A stretch of 64,000 nt of DNA from Actinobacteria bacterium HGW-Actinobacteria-2. Its GTDB lineage: Bacteria > Actinomycetota > Actinomycetes > Propionibacteriales > Propionibacteriaceae. Under the pieces are notes generated by a model. It saw only the letters and a program-made list of their open reading frames with translations. It made no database searches and was not told the origin of the DNA. Both the position numbers and the translations under genes were made by a program. Position 1 is the first letter of the stretch. Every line of letters starts with the position of its first letter. Below, in pieces: positions 16,190 to 24,159 of the stretch. The DNA is taken from assembly GCA_002841335.1 (NCBI GenBank), contig PHEY01000004.1, positions 62,001 to 126,000 of the forward strand, given 5' to 3'.

Positions 16190-17428
16190 GTGACAAACCC
16201 GAACCCACCTGGATCCACCCGTCCCCTCGACGCCGCGTGGATCGGCGGAGTGTGCGCCGGGCTCGCGGCGCAACTGGGCTGGCCGGTGTTGGTGGTGCGC
16301 GCCGCGTTCGTGATCCTGGGGGCGGTCGGTCTGATCGGGGTCCTGGTGTACCTGGTGCTGTGGCTGTTGATGCCCGGTCAGCGCGATGATCGCCGCCCTC
16401 TCGGCCTGGAGTCCCACGCCCGCACGGGAATGCGCTCGGTGGGTGAGGTCAAACTGTCCGGGGTGGACGCCGGTGCCGCCTTCGCCCTTGCCCTGGTCGG
16501 CGGCGGTCTGTTGTGGCTGGTGCAGGTCGGCGGCTGGGGACTGCGCCCTTTCGATCTGCTGGCCGGCTCGCTGGCTGCGGTTGGACTCGGCCTGGTCTGG
16601 TGGCAGGCCGATCGCACCTCCACCCGTGAGGTCCGCACCGGGAAGGGCTGGCGGCGGTTGGTGGCTCCGCTGGCGCGCGGTAGCGCCGTGGTGATCGTGC
16701 TGGTCGGGCTGGTGCTGTTGGCCGCCGCGGTGGTGGCGCTGTCGGTCGCCCAGACCGGGCTGACCGAGGTCGGCCGACTGCTGTTGTTGGTCGGCTCGGC
16801 GATCGCGGCCCTGGTGCTCGCCGTGCTGCCCTGGTTGCTGCGGGTGCGTCGGGCGCTGGCTCAGGCCCAGCAGGACGCCCTGCTCGCCGACGCCCGCGCC
16901 GACATGGCCGCTCACCTGCACGACTCGGTCCTGCAGACCCTGGCGCTGATCCAGCGCCAGGCCGCCGACCCGAAGAAGGTCACCGCCTTGGCCCGCCGCC
17001 AGGAGCGGGAGTTGCGGCAGTGGCTCTACGGCGAGGAACCGGCGTCCGGCAGCCTGGTGGAGGCGCTTACCGAGGAGATGCTGGACGTGGAGAGCGACCA
17101 CGGTGTCGACGTCGAGTTGGTCAGTGTGGGTGATGCCGAGCTGACCGGCGAGCTGAGCGCGATCGTTCGGGCGGCGCGGGAGGCCATGGTGAACGCGGCC
17201 AAGCACTCCGGCGCCGAGCGCATCGACGTGTACGCCGAAGTCGATCCTGATCTGGTGAGTGTCTACATTCGTGATCGGGGGGTGGGTTTCGACCTGGCCG
17301 AGATCACCGATGACCGGATGGGTGTACGCGGTTCGATCACCGAGCGGGTCAAGCGGGCCGGTGGACGCGCGATAATCAAGACCGCACCCGGACAGGGTAC
17401 GGAAGTCAGACTGGAGGTGCCGCGATGA
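16190..17428 (+). CDS. PspC-domain sensor histidine kinase
   Basis: A 412-residue kinase. Residues ~10-65 form a PspC domain (DAAWIGGVCAGLAAQLGWPV), followed by about five membrane segments. The dimerisation and phosphoacceptor helix has HLHDSVLQTLALI, with His244 the probable phosphorylated residue, and the C-terminal HATPase domain has NAAKHSGAERIDVY and DRGVGFDL. The GTG start at 16190 is weakly supported; the domain begins within 15 residues. It overlaps the response regulator gene by 4 nt. Such PspC-HK/LuxR pairs are widespread in actinobacteria and probably sense envelope stress, perhaps with the PspC genes at 8.7-10.3 kb. Confidence 0.88.
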   Translation: MTNPNPPGSTRPLDAAWIGGVCAGLAAQLGWPVLVVRAAFVILGAVGLIGVLVYLVLWLLMPGQRDDRRPLGLESHARTGMRSVGEVKLSGVDAGAAFALALVGGGLLWLVQVGGWGLRPFDLLAGSLAAVGLGLVWWQADRTSTREVRTGKGWRRLVAPLARGSAVVIVLVGLVLLAAAVVALSVAQTGLTEVGRLLLLVGSAIAALVLAVLPWLLRVRRALAQAQQDALLADARADMAAHLHDSVLQTLALIQRQAADPKKVTALARRQERELRQWLYGEEPASGSLVEALTEEMLDVESDHGVDVELVSVGDAELTGELSAIVRAAREAMVNAAKHSGAERIDVYAEVDPDLVSVYIRDRGVGFDLAEITDDRMGVRGSITERVKRAGGRAIIKTAPGQGTEVRLEVPR

Positions 17429-18084
17429 GCGACGAACAGACCCCGGCCGCCTGGCGGGTCGTGGTGGTCGACGACCACGCGATGTTCCGCAGCGGCGTCA
17501 AGCACGACATCGGCGGCCACGTGCAGCTGGTCGGTGAGGGTGAGGACGTGCCCACCGCGGTCGCCGCGATCCTGACCGCCGTGCCTGATGTGGTGCTGCT
17601 GGACGTCCATCTGCCCGGCGGGGGTGGAATGGAAGTGATCAAGCAGGTCAGCGCCGTCGAGCCGGGGGTGAAGTTCCTGGCGTTGTCGGTCTCGGACGCC
17701 GCCGAGGACGTGATCGGCATCATTCGCGCCGGTGCTCGGGGGTATGTGACCAAGTCGATCGCCGCCGACGAACTGATCGAGGCGATCGCCCGGGTGGCTA
17801 CCGGCGATGCGGTGTTCTCACCCCGGCTGGCCGGCTTCGTCCTGGACGCCTTCTCGGGTGCCATCGACGTGGCCAGCATCGACGAAGACCTCGATCGGCT
17901 CAGCCAGCGCGAACGCGAGGTACTGCGGCTGATCGCCCGCGGCTACGCCTACAAGGAGATCGCGCGGGAGTTGTTCATCTCGATCAAGACCGTGGAGACC
18001 CACGTCTCCAGCGTGCTGCGCAAGCTACAGCTGTCGAACCGGCATCAGCTCACCCGGTGGGCAACCGACCGCAAACTGGTGTGA
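17425..18084 (+). CDS. LuxR/NarL-family response regulator
   Basis: A 219-residue two-domain regulator. The receiver has the acidic pair in VVVDDHAMFRSGV, phosphoacceptor Asp60 in VVLLDVHLPG and the conserved Lys in GYVTKSIAADEL. The C-terminal NarL-type helix-turn-helix contains LSQREREVLRLIARGYAYKE and IKTVETHVSSVLRKLQ. ATG 17425 overlaps the kinase stop (ATGA), so the two form a cognate pair. A strong terminator follows. Confidence 0.94.
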   Translation: MSDEQTPAAWRVVVVDDHAMFRSGVKHDIGGHVQLVGEGEDVPTAVAAILTAVPDVVLLDVHLPGGGGMEVIKQVSAVEPGVKFLALSVSDAAEDVIGIIRAGARGYVTKSIAADELIEAIARVATGDAVFSPRLAGFVLDAFSGAIDVASIDEDLDRLSQREREVLRLIARGYAYKEIARELFISIKTVETHVSSVLRKLQLSNRHQLTRWATDRKLV

Positions 18085-18091
18085 AAGACGA

Positions 18092-18130
18092 GGCGGGGAC
18101 CGGCATCGCCGGTCCCTGCCTTTCGTTTTC
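18092..18130 (+). terminator. Rho-independent terminator after the response regulator
   Basis: GGGACCGGC (18096-18104) pairs perfectly with GCCGGTCCC (18108-18116) around ATC. GGC/GCC extends the stem, and the T-rich tail TTTCGTTTTC follows. It may also slow transcription arriving from the convergent GlsB-like gene. Confidence 0.85.
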
Positions 18131-18148
18131 AGAAGGGGTTTCGGGGGC

Positions 18149-18403
18149 TTACGTCCGCTTCTTGGTGATCAGGTTGTAGATCCACAGCACCAGCACCGAA
18201 CCGACGATGGCCAGCACCCATGACCACAGCGAGAAGAAGCCGGTCACTCCCTTGTCGAAGAGCACCGAACCCAGCCAGCCGCCGAGTCCGCCGCCGATCA
18301 GGCCGACGATCAAGCTGGAAACCCAGCCGCCGCCGTTCTTGGTAATCATCTTGGCGATGGCACCTGCGATCAGGCCCATCACGATCCATGCGATAAATCC
18401 CAT
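18149..18403 (-). CDS. GlsB/YeaQ/YmgE family membrane protein
   Basis: An 84-residue glycine-rich protein with three hydrophobic segments: MGFIAWIVMGLIAGAIAKMI, SLIVGLIGGGLGGWLGSVLF and SWVLAIVGSVLVLWIYNLI. This is the transglycosylase-associated (PF04226) family, whose E. coli and firmicute members are induced by stress; the molecular role is unknown. The ORF is complete with ATG 18403. It converges with the response regulator gene across the terminator at 18092-18130. Confidence 0.88.
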   Translation of the reverse strand: MGFIAWIVMGLIAGAIAKMITKNGGGWVSSLIVGLIGGGLGGWLGSVLFDKGVTGFFSLWSWVLAIVGSVLVLWIYNLITKKRT

Positions 18404-18482
18404 GCTTCGACGCTACCGCGCTTCGGCGGACCGGGAGCCGAAGTGGGCAGTTGTCGCAGGCCGGGAATAGGCTTACCCGGCG

Positions 18483-20891
18483 ATGACCGACTCACTGTTT
18501 CCCGACCTGGCCGCCCCCGCGGTAGCCCGTAGTTCCGAGCCCAGCCGGCGTGCCCCGGGGATCAGTGAGGACGACCTGCTGGCCGGTCTCAACCCGCCCC
18601 AGCACGACGCGGTGATCCACGCCGGCAGCCCGGTGCTGGTGGTCGCGGGCGCCGGTTCCGGCAAGACTCGGGTGCTCACTCGGCGGATTGCGCATCTGGT
18701 CGGGGTGCGCGGCGTCCACCCCGGTTCGATCCTGGCGATCACCTTCACCAACAAGGCGGCCGCCGAGATGCGCTCGCGGGTGGTCGACCTGGTCGGCAAC
18801 CGCGCCAAACTGATGTGGGTCTCGACCTTCCACTCGGCCTGTGTGCGGATCCTGCGGGCCGAGATCGGACGCTTCGGGCTGGCGCGCAGCTTCTCGATCT
18901 ACGACGACACCGACGCCAAGCGGCTGATGCAGTTGGTGCTGCGCGACCAGGACCGTGACCCCAAGCGCTACCCGGTGCGGACGGTGCTCAACTGGGTGTC
19001 CAACTGTAAGAACGAGCTGATCGACCACGAGTCGGCCGGCAGCACCGCCACCAGCCCGAACGAGGAGATCTACGCCGAGGCGTACGCCGAGTACCAGCGC
19101 CGACTGACCGCGGCCAATGCGTTGGATTTCGACGATCTGATCATGACCACGGTGCACCTGCTGCAGGCCTTTCCCGACGTCCGCGAGCAGTACCGCCGCC
19201 GTTTCCGCCAGGTGCTGGTGGATGAGTACCAGGACACCAACCACGCCCAGTACGCGCTGATCCGCGAGCTGTGTGGCGAACTGCCCGACGCCCCGACCGG
19301 CTCGATCGAGCCGCCGGAGCTGATGGTGGTCGGCGATTCGGACCAGTCGATCTACGCCTTCCGTGGCGCGACCATCCGCAACATCCTCGACTTCGAAACC
19401 GACTTCCCCGGCGCCACCACGATCGTCCTGGAACAGAACTACCGCTCCACCCAGAACATCTTGAACGCGGCCAATGCCGTGATCACCCGCAACCCCGACC
19501 GTCCGGCCAAGCGGCTGTGGTCCGAGGCCGGCGACGGTGACCTGTTGGTGGGCTACGTGGCTGACACCGAGCATGCCGAGGCCCAGTTCGTAGCCACCGA
19601 GATCGATAACCTGGCCGACGCCGGGGCCAAGTACGGCGATGTCGCGGTGTTCTACCGCACCAACGCCCAATCCCGGGCTTTTGAGGAGCGCTTCATCCGG
19701 GTCGGCCTGCCCTACCGGGTGGTCGGCGGCGTCCGGTTCTACGAGCGCAAGGAGATCCGCGACGCGATCTCCTACCTACGCGCGGTGGCCAACATCGATG
19801 ACGACGTGTCAGTGCGGCGGGTGCTGAACGTGCCCAAGCGCGGCATCGGCGACCGCGCCGAGGCGTTGATCGAGGCGTACGCGGCCAGCGAGAAGATCTC
19901 CTTCGGTGTGGCGCTGGAACGGGCCGATCAGGTGCCCGGGTTGGCCACCCGCTCGCTCACCCAGATCCAGGCGTTCGCCACGCTGATGGCCGATCATCGC
20001 CGCCAGGTCGCCGACGGGGTGCCGGCCGATCAGGTGCTGGCCAGCCTGATGAAGGCCTCCGGCTACACCGACGAACTGGCCGCCTCCACCGATCCTCAGG
20101 ACGAGACCCGATTGGAGAACGTCGTCGAGCTGGTCAGCGTGGCGCAGGAGTTCGTCGCCGCCGCGCACGCCGTCGACCTGCCCGACGCCGACAGCGAGGA
20201 CGCAGAGCTGGCTGCCGAGCTGGCCGCAGCCGCGCCCGAGCCGGACGACTCGCTGCCGGCGTTCCTGGAGCGGATCGCCCTGGTGGCCGATTCGGATTCC
20301 ATCCCCGATCACGATCCAGACGCGGCCGGGGTGGTGACGTTGATGACCCTGCACACCGCCAAGGGTCTGGAGTTCGACACGGTGTTCCTGACCGGCTTCG
20401 AAGAGGGGATCTTCCCGCACGAGCGGGCGATGTACGACCCGGCCGAGCTCGCCGAGGAGCGGCGACTGGCCTATGTGGGCATCACCCGGGCGCGCAAGCG
20501 GCTGTACCTGAGTCGCGCCACCGTCCGGACGATGTGGGGCTCGCCGCGCTACAACCCGGCCAGTCGCTTCACTGACGAGATTCCCGCCCACCTGGTCGAC
20601 TGGCGCAATCTTGACGCCGCCCGTCCGGCGTTCGTGCCGCGCACCGGCTACGGCGAGCGTCGTCCGGCCCCGGTGCGGACGTCCGGTGGCGCTCCGAGCT
20701 TCGGGGCACGGCCGGCGATCAAGACGGTGGCCTCAGTCGACGTGGGGGAGCGGGTGCTGCACACGTCCTTCGGCATGGGCACCGTGATCGCGGTGCACGG
20801 CAGCGGCGACGCGGCCAAGGCCGATGTCGATTTCGGTTCGGTGGGGATCAAGCGGCTGTCACTGAAGCATGCGCCGATGGAGAAGTTGTAA
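18483..20891 (+). CDS. pcrA: ATP-dependent DNA helicase, UvrD/PcrA family
   Basis: An 802-residue superfamily 1A 3'-to-5' helicase for nucleotide excision and mismatch-type repair and replication conflicts. Motifs seen in order: Q motif LNPPQHDAVIH, Walker A AGAGSGKT, motif Ia ITFTNKAAAEM, motif II VDEYQDTN, motif III VGDSDQSIYAFRGA, motif IV EQNYRST, motif V VTLMTLHTAKGLEFDTVFL and motif VI EERRLAYVGITRAR. The C-terminal ~60 residues (VGERVLHTSFGMGTVIAVHG) form the Tudor-like tail that binds RNA polymerase in PcrA/UvrD. The insertion near residues 550-600 is acidic. Paralogues such as UvrD2 differ by an HRDC domain, which is absent here. ATG 18483. Confidence 0.95.
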   Translation: MTDSLFPDLAAPAVARSSEPSRRAPGISEDDLLAGLNPPQHDAVIHAGSPVLVVAGAGSGKTRVLTRRIAHLVGVRGVHPGSILAITFTNKAAAEMRSRVVDLVGNRAKLMWVSTFHSACVRILRAEIGRFGLARSFSIYDDTDAKRLMQLVLRDQDRDPKRYPVRTVLNWVSNCKNELIDHESAGSTATSPNEEIYAEAYAEYQRRLTAANALDFDDLIMTTVHLLQAFPDVREQYRRRFRQVLVDEYQDTNHAQYALIRELCGELPDAPTGSIEPPELMVVGDSDQSIYAFRGATIRNILDFETDFPGATTIVLEQNYRSTQNILNAANAVITRNPDRPAKRLWSEAGDGDLLVGYVADTEHAEAQFVATEIDNLADAGAKYGDVAVFYRTNAQSRAFEERFIRVGLPYRVVGGVRFYERKEIRDAISYLRAVANIDDDVSVRRVLNVPKRGIGDRAEALIEAYAASEKISFGVALERADQVPGLATRSLTQIQAFATLMADHRRQVADGVPADQVLASLMKASGYTDELAASTDPQDETRLENVVELVSVAQEFVAAAHAVDLPDADSEDAELAAELAAAAPEPDDSLPAFLERIALVADSDSIPDHDPDAAGVVTLMTLHTAKGLEFDTVFLTGFEEGIFPHERAMYDPAELAEERRLAYVGITRARKRLYLSRATVRTMWGSPRYNPASRFTDEIPAHLVDWRNLDAARPAFVPRTGYGERRPAPVRTSGGAPSFGARPAIKTVASVDVGERVLHTSFGMGTVIAVHGSGDAAKADVDFGSVGIKRLSLKHAPMEKL

Positions 20892-20916
20892 GTCGAAGCC
20901 CGAATGTGGGCGAATG

Positions 20917-20936
20917 CTGAGCCGGGAGAGGCTCAG
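20917..20936. terminator. Hairpin between convergent pcrA and M23 peptidase genes
   Basis: CTGAGCC (20917-20923) pairs with GGCTCAG (20930-20936) around a 6-nt loop. The right arm includes the stop codon of the minus-strand peptidase gene. No T-tract is seen. Confidence 0.4.
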
Positions 20937-21838
20937 GGAGCGACCGGCGCGCTCGAGGCGGCCTCGGAGTCGGCCGAGTTCTCCGTCGACTTGTCGCCGA
21001 CGTCCTTCTTGGTCGAGTCCTTGCTGGTGAGGTTCCAGCCGATGTACTTCATCGGGTCGGATCCGGCGCCGTTCATGTACAGCGAGAAGTGCAGGTGGCA
21101 CGCGGTCGAGAGGCCCGTGCTGCCGACGTAGCCGATGACCTGGCCCTTTTCGACCTTCTCGCCAGCGCTCACGGTGTACTTGCTCATGTGCAGGTAGCCG
21201 GTCTGGACGTTGTTGCCGTTGATGTCGCCATGGTCGATACGGACGTTGTTGCCCGAGCCGCCGTTGTAGCCCATTTCGGCCTTCACTACGACGCCGGACT
21301 GCGCGGCCCAGATCGGCTGGCCACAGGAGCCGCCGATGTCGTCGCCGTCGTGCATCCGGTAGTAGCGCAGGATCGGGTGCAAGCGCATTCCGTAGGGGGA
21401 GCCGACATTGCCGTCGGTGGGCCAGTAGAACCTGGTCAGCGTGCGGAGCCGCTCGTTCTCAGCTTCCAGGGTGGTCGCGTTGGCGCCCATGGCCTGCAGG
21501 CGCTGGGTGCTGGCCTGGTCGCCGGCGGCGGTACCGATCTCGGAGCTTTCGGCGGTCAGCGCGGCATTGCGCTGCTCGGCCAGGTCGGCCACGCTCTGCG
21601 GCTTGTCGGCACCGAAGTCGGTGCCCTTGGTGGAGATTCCCAGCGGTGAGACGGCGTAAGCGTTGGTGGACCCTGCCGATGCGGTGAAAGTCGCCAGCCC
21701 GGCCAGTCCGATTCCTGAGACAACCACCACGGCGGCGCCTCGACGGAGCAGGGAGGTGAGCACATCACCCGAGAATCGGCGTGGCTCGGAGGGAAGGGCG
21801 CGTCGTGCCTTGTCAGCACGCGTTTCCTGGTTGTTCAC
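20933..21838 (-). CDS. Secreted M23-family peptidase (LytM/endopeptidase fold)
   Basis: About 301 residues from the GTG at 21838, which follows a G-rich site; the frame runs on to 21898. A membrane anchor (GAAVVVVSGIGLAGLATFTA) near residue 35-55 leads to a short helical linker (AENERLRTLTRFYWP) and the M23 domain. Metal and catalytic positions are visible as HDGDDIGG, YLHMS and the terminal HLHFSLYMNG. Members hydrolyse or regulate hydrolysis of peptidoglycan cross-bridges. The canonical first metal motif HxGxDxxA appears as HDGDDIGG, which keeps the His and Asp. The C-terminal tail after DPMKYIG is a Ser/Lys-rich linker. It converges with pcrA. Confidence 0.88.
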   Translation of the reverse strand: MNNQETRADKARRALPSEPRRFSGDVLTSLLRRGAAVVVVSGIGLAGLATFTASAGSTNAYAVSPLGISTKGTDFGADKPQSVADLAEQRNAALTAESSEIGTAAGDQASTQRLQAMGANATTLEAENERLRTLTRFYWPTDGNVGSPYGMRLHPILRYYRMHDGDDIGGSCGQPIWAAQSGVVVKAEMGYNGGSGNNVRIDHGDINGNNVQTGYLHMSKYTVSAGEKVEKGQVIGYVGSTGLSTACHLHFSLYMNGAGSDPMKYIGWNLTSKDSTKKDVGDKSTENSADSEAASSAPVAP

Positions 21839-21888
21839 CTGACCCCCGGCTTGAGTACTTGTCCGCCTGCCCCTGATGGGCAAGACAG

Positions 21889-21894
21889 AGCTTA
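21889..21894 (-). promoter_or_regulatory. Possible -10 box of the M23 peptidase gene
   Basis: TAAGCT on the minus strand, about 50 nt upstream of the GTG start at 21838. No convincing -35 box. The leader would be too short for a c-di-AMP riboswitch, which precedes many actinobacterial cell-wall hydrolase genes. Confidence 0.3.
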
Positions 21895-22033
21895 GCATTT
21901 CTCAGGAATTTTCTCAGCTTCGATCGGGACCGACTTTTCGACGCGCAGCCCGAGCCGCCAATCCCGGCCCTCGCGCAGCCGCGGAATAGTCTCGGAGGTG
22001 ACCCGGTTACCCCGGTGACAACGAGGAGTCAGA

Positions 22034-23203
22034 GTGGATCTTTTCGAGTATCAGGCCAGAGACCTGTTCGAGGTCGGCGGCGTGCCCGTCCTGCCCGGAC
22101 GGGTGGCCAGCACGCCAGAACAGGCAGTAGCCGCCGCAAGCCAGATCGGCACCCCGGTGGTTGTGGTCAAAGCCCAGGTCAAGACCGGTGGGCGAGGCAA
22201 GGCAGGTGGAGTGAAGCTGGCGCGCAGCCCACAAGAAGCTGGTGAGCGTGCCGCCGAGATCCTGGGCCTGGATATTCGCGGGCACCGGGTGGAGCAGGTG
22301 ATGGTGGCCGCAGGCGCCGACATCGCCGAGGAGTACTACTTCTCGTTGTTGCTCGACCGCTCGACCGGCGGGTACCTGGCAATGTGCAGTCGCGAAGGTG
22401 GCGTGGACATCGAGACCCTGGCCGTGGAGCGGCCTGAAGCGCTGGTCCGTACGCCGATCGACCCCCTGGTCGGTCTGGACGCAGCCGCTGCGGCCCAGAT
22501 CGTGTCGGCGGCCGGCTTTGACGCCGCCGATCAGCAGGCGATCGCCGACGTCCTGGTGAAGCTCGGACGGGTCTACGTCGACAACGACGCCACCTTGGTC
22601 GAGGTCAACCCCCTGGTGAAGACCGGTGCTGGCGCGATCATCGCCCTGGACGGCAAGATCACCCTCGACGACAACGCCGACTTCCGCCATCCCGAATGGC
22701 GACACTACGCCGACTCCGCCGGCTCCGATCCGTTGGAGCTGCGGGCAAAGGAGAAGGGCCTCAACTACGTCAAGCTCGACGGCACTGTCGGTGTCATCGG
22801 AAACGGCGCCGGCCTGGTGATGAGCACCTTGGACGTGGTGGCCGCGGCCGGCGATGCGCTGCCGGGCAAGCCCCGTCCGGCCAACTTCCTCGACATCGGC
22901 GGGGGAGCCTCGGCCAGCGTGATGGCCGACGGGCTGGAGATCATCCTGGCCGACCCGCAGGTGCGCGTGGTGCTGGTGAACGTGTTCGGTGGCATCACGG
23001 CCTGTTCCGAGGTCGCCAAGGGCATCCGGGATGCGCTGGCCATGCTCGGCGACAAGGCGAGCAAGCCGATCGTCGTCCGACTGGACGGCAACGCCGTCGA
23101 GATCGGGCGGCACATGCTGATCGAGGCCGCCCTGCCGTTGGTGGAGTTGGCCGACACGATGGACGAGGCCGCCCGGCGGGCTGCCGAACTGGCAGCGGAC
23201 TAG
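22034..23203 (+). CDS. sucC: Succinyl-CoA ligase [ADP/GDP-forming], beta subunit
   Basis: A 389-residue ATP-grasp subunit that, with SucD, interconverts succinyl-CoA and succinate with substrate-level phosphorylation. Features: [20 protein letters not shown] at the N-terminus, [20 protein letters not shown] in the ATP-grasp core, VEVNPLV metal site and the C-terminal ligase domain [21 protein letters not shown] 22034 has AGGAG 7 nt upstream. It is followed after 10 nt by sucD. In propionic fermentation this enzyme lies next to methylmalonyl-CoA metabolism, encoded by mutAB at 46 kb. Confidence 0.96.
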   Translation: MDLFEYQARDLFEVGGVPVLPGRVASTPEQAVAAASQIGTPVVVVKAQVKTGGRGKAGGVKLARSPQEAGERAAEILGLDIRGHRVEQVMVAAGADIAEEYYFSLLLDRSTGGYLAMCSREGGVDIETLAVERPEALVRTPIDPLVGLDAAAAAQIVSAAGFDAADQQAIADVLVKLGRVYVDNDATLVEVNPLVKTGAGAIIALDGKITLDDNADFRHPEWRHYADSAGSDPLELRAKEKGLNYVKLDGTVGVIGNGAGLVMSTLDVVAAAGDALPGKPRPANFLDIGGGASASVMADGLEIILADPQVRVVLVNVFGGITACSEVAKGIRDALAMLGDKASKPIVVRLDGNAVEIGRHMLIEAALPLVELADTMDEAARRAAELAAD

Positions 23204-23213
23204 GAGACCACAG

Positions 23214-24101
23214 ATGTCGGTATGGCTGGATTTCAACTCCAAAGTAATCGTGCAGGGCATGACCGGTTCCGAGGGCCACAAGCACACCCAACGCATGGTC
23301 GACGCCGGTACCTGGGTGGTCGCCGGTGTCACCCCGGGTAAGGGCGGTCAGTCGATCAAGTTCGAAGAGGACCCGGTGCCGGTGTTCAACACCGTGGCCG
23401 AGGCCAAAGCCGCCACCGGGGCGAACACCTCGGTGATCTTTGTGCCGGCGCCGCACACCAAGGCAGCGGTCTTCGAGGCCATCGACGCCGGGCTCGACCT
23501 GGTGGTGGTGATCACCGAAGGGGTGGCGGTGGCCGACACCGCCGAGTTCGTGGCGCACGCCCGACGAACGGGCCGCACGCGGGTGATCGGCCCGAACTGC
23601 CCTGGTCTGATCAGCCCCGGGAAGTCGAACGTCGGCATCATCCCGCCCAACATCGCCGGGCCGGGACCGATCGGACTGATCTCCAAGTCCGGGACGCTCA
23701 CCTACCAGATGATGTTCGAGCTGCGGGATCTGGGCTTCTCCAGCGCGGTGGGCATCGGTGGTGACCCGGTCAACGGCACCTCACACATCGACGTGCTGGC
23801 CGCGTTCGAGGCCGACCCGGAGACGCGGGCGATCGTGTTGATCGGCGAGATCGGTGGGGACGCCGAGGAGCGGGCTGCGGCCTACATCGCCGAACATGTG
23901 ACCAAGCCGGTGGTCGCCTATGTGGCTGGCTTCACCGCGCCGGTAGGCAGGACGATGGGCCACGCCGGAGCGATCGTCACCGGCTCGGCCGGCACGGCGG
24001 CCGCCAAAAAGGCAGCCTTCGAAGCCGTGGGGGTACGAGTCGGACGCACGCCGAGCGAAACCGCGAATCTGGTCCGCCAGGTTGTGGCCGAACTGGGCTG
24101 A
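23214..24101 (+). CDS. sucD: Succinyl-CoA ligase, alpha subunit
   Basis: A 295-residue subunit carrying the phosphohistidine. The CoA-binding domain opens with [19 protein letters not shown] and includes [26 protein letters not shown] is the second conserved block. The phosphorylated histidine lies in [11 protein letters not shown] near residue 246. ATG 23214 lies 10 nt downstream of sucC with AGGAGACC as ribosome binding site. The two genes form the complete enzyme. Confidence 0.96.
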   Translation: MSVWLDFNSKVIVQGMTGSEGHKHTQRMVDAGTWVVAGVTPGKGGQSIKFEEDPVPVFNTVAEAKAATGANTSVIFVPAPHTKAAVFEAIDAGLDLVVVITEGVAVADTAEFVAHARRTGRTRVIGPNCPGLISPGKSNVGIIPPNIAGPGPIGLISKSGTLTYQMMFELRDLGFSSAVGIGGDPVNGTSHIDVLAAFEADPETRAIVLIGEIGGDAEERAAAYIAEHVTKPVVAYVAGFTAPVGRTMGHAGAIVTGSAGTAAAKKAAFEAVGVRVGRTPSETANLVRQVVAELG

Positions 24102-24159
24102 ACCACTCACCTGTCGGTGCCGCGCAGCGCTGTCGAGGGCGCTGCCGGCGCCGCCGCGC

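Noticed and set aside
18149-18403. Read-through gene after the response regulator
   Set aside because: The GlsB-like gene is on the opposite strand and separated by a strong terminator; no operon.
21839-21960. c-di-AMP (ydaO) riboswitch before the M23 peptidase gene
   Set aside because: The expected leader is only about 50 nt and lacks the conserved ydaO sequences.
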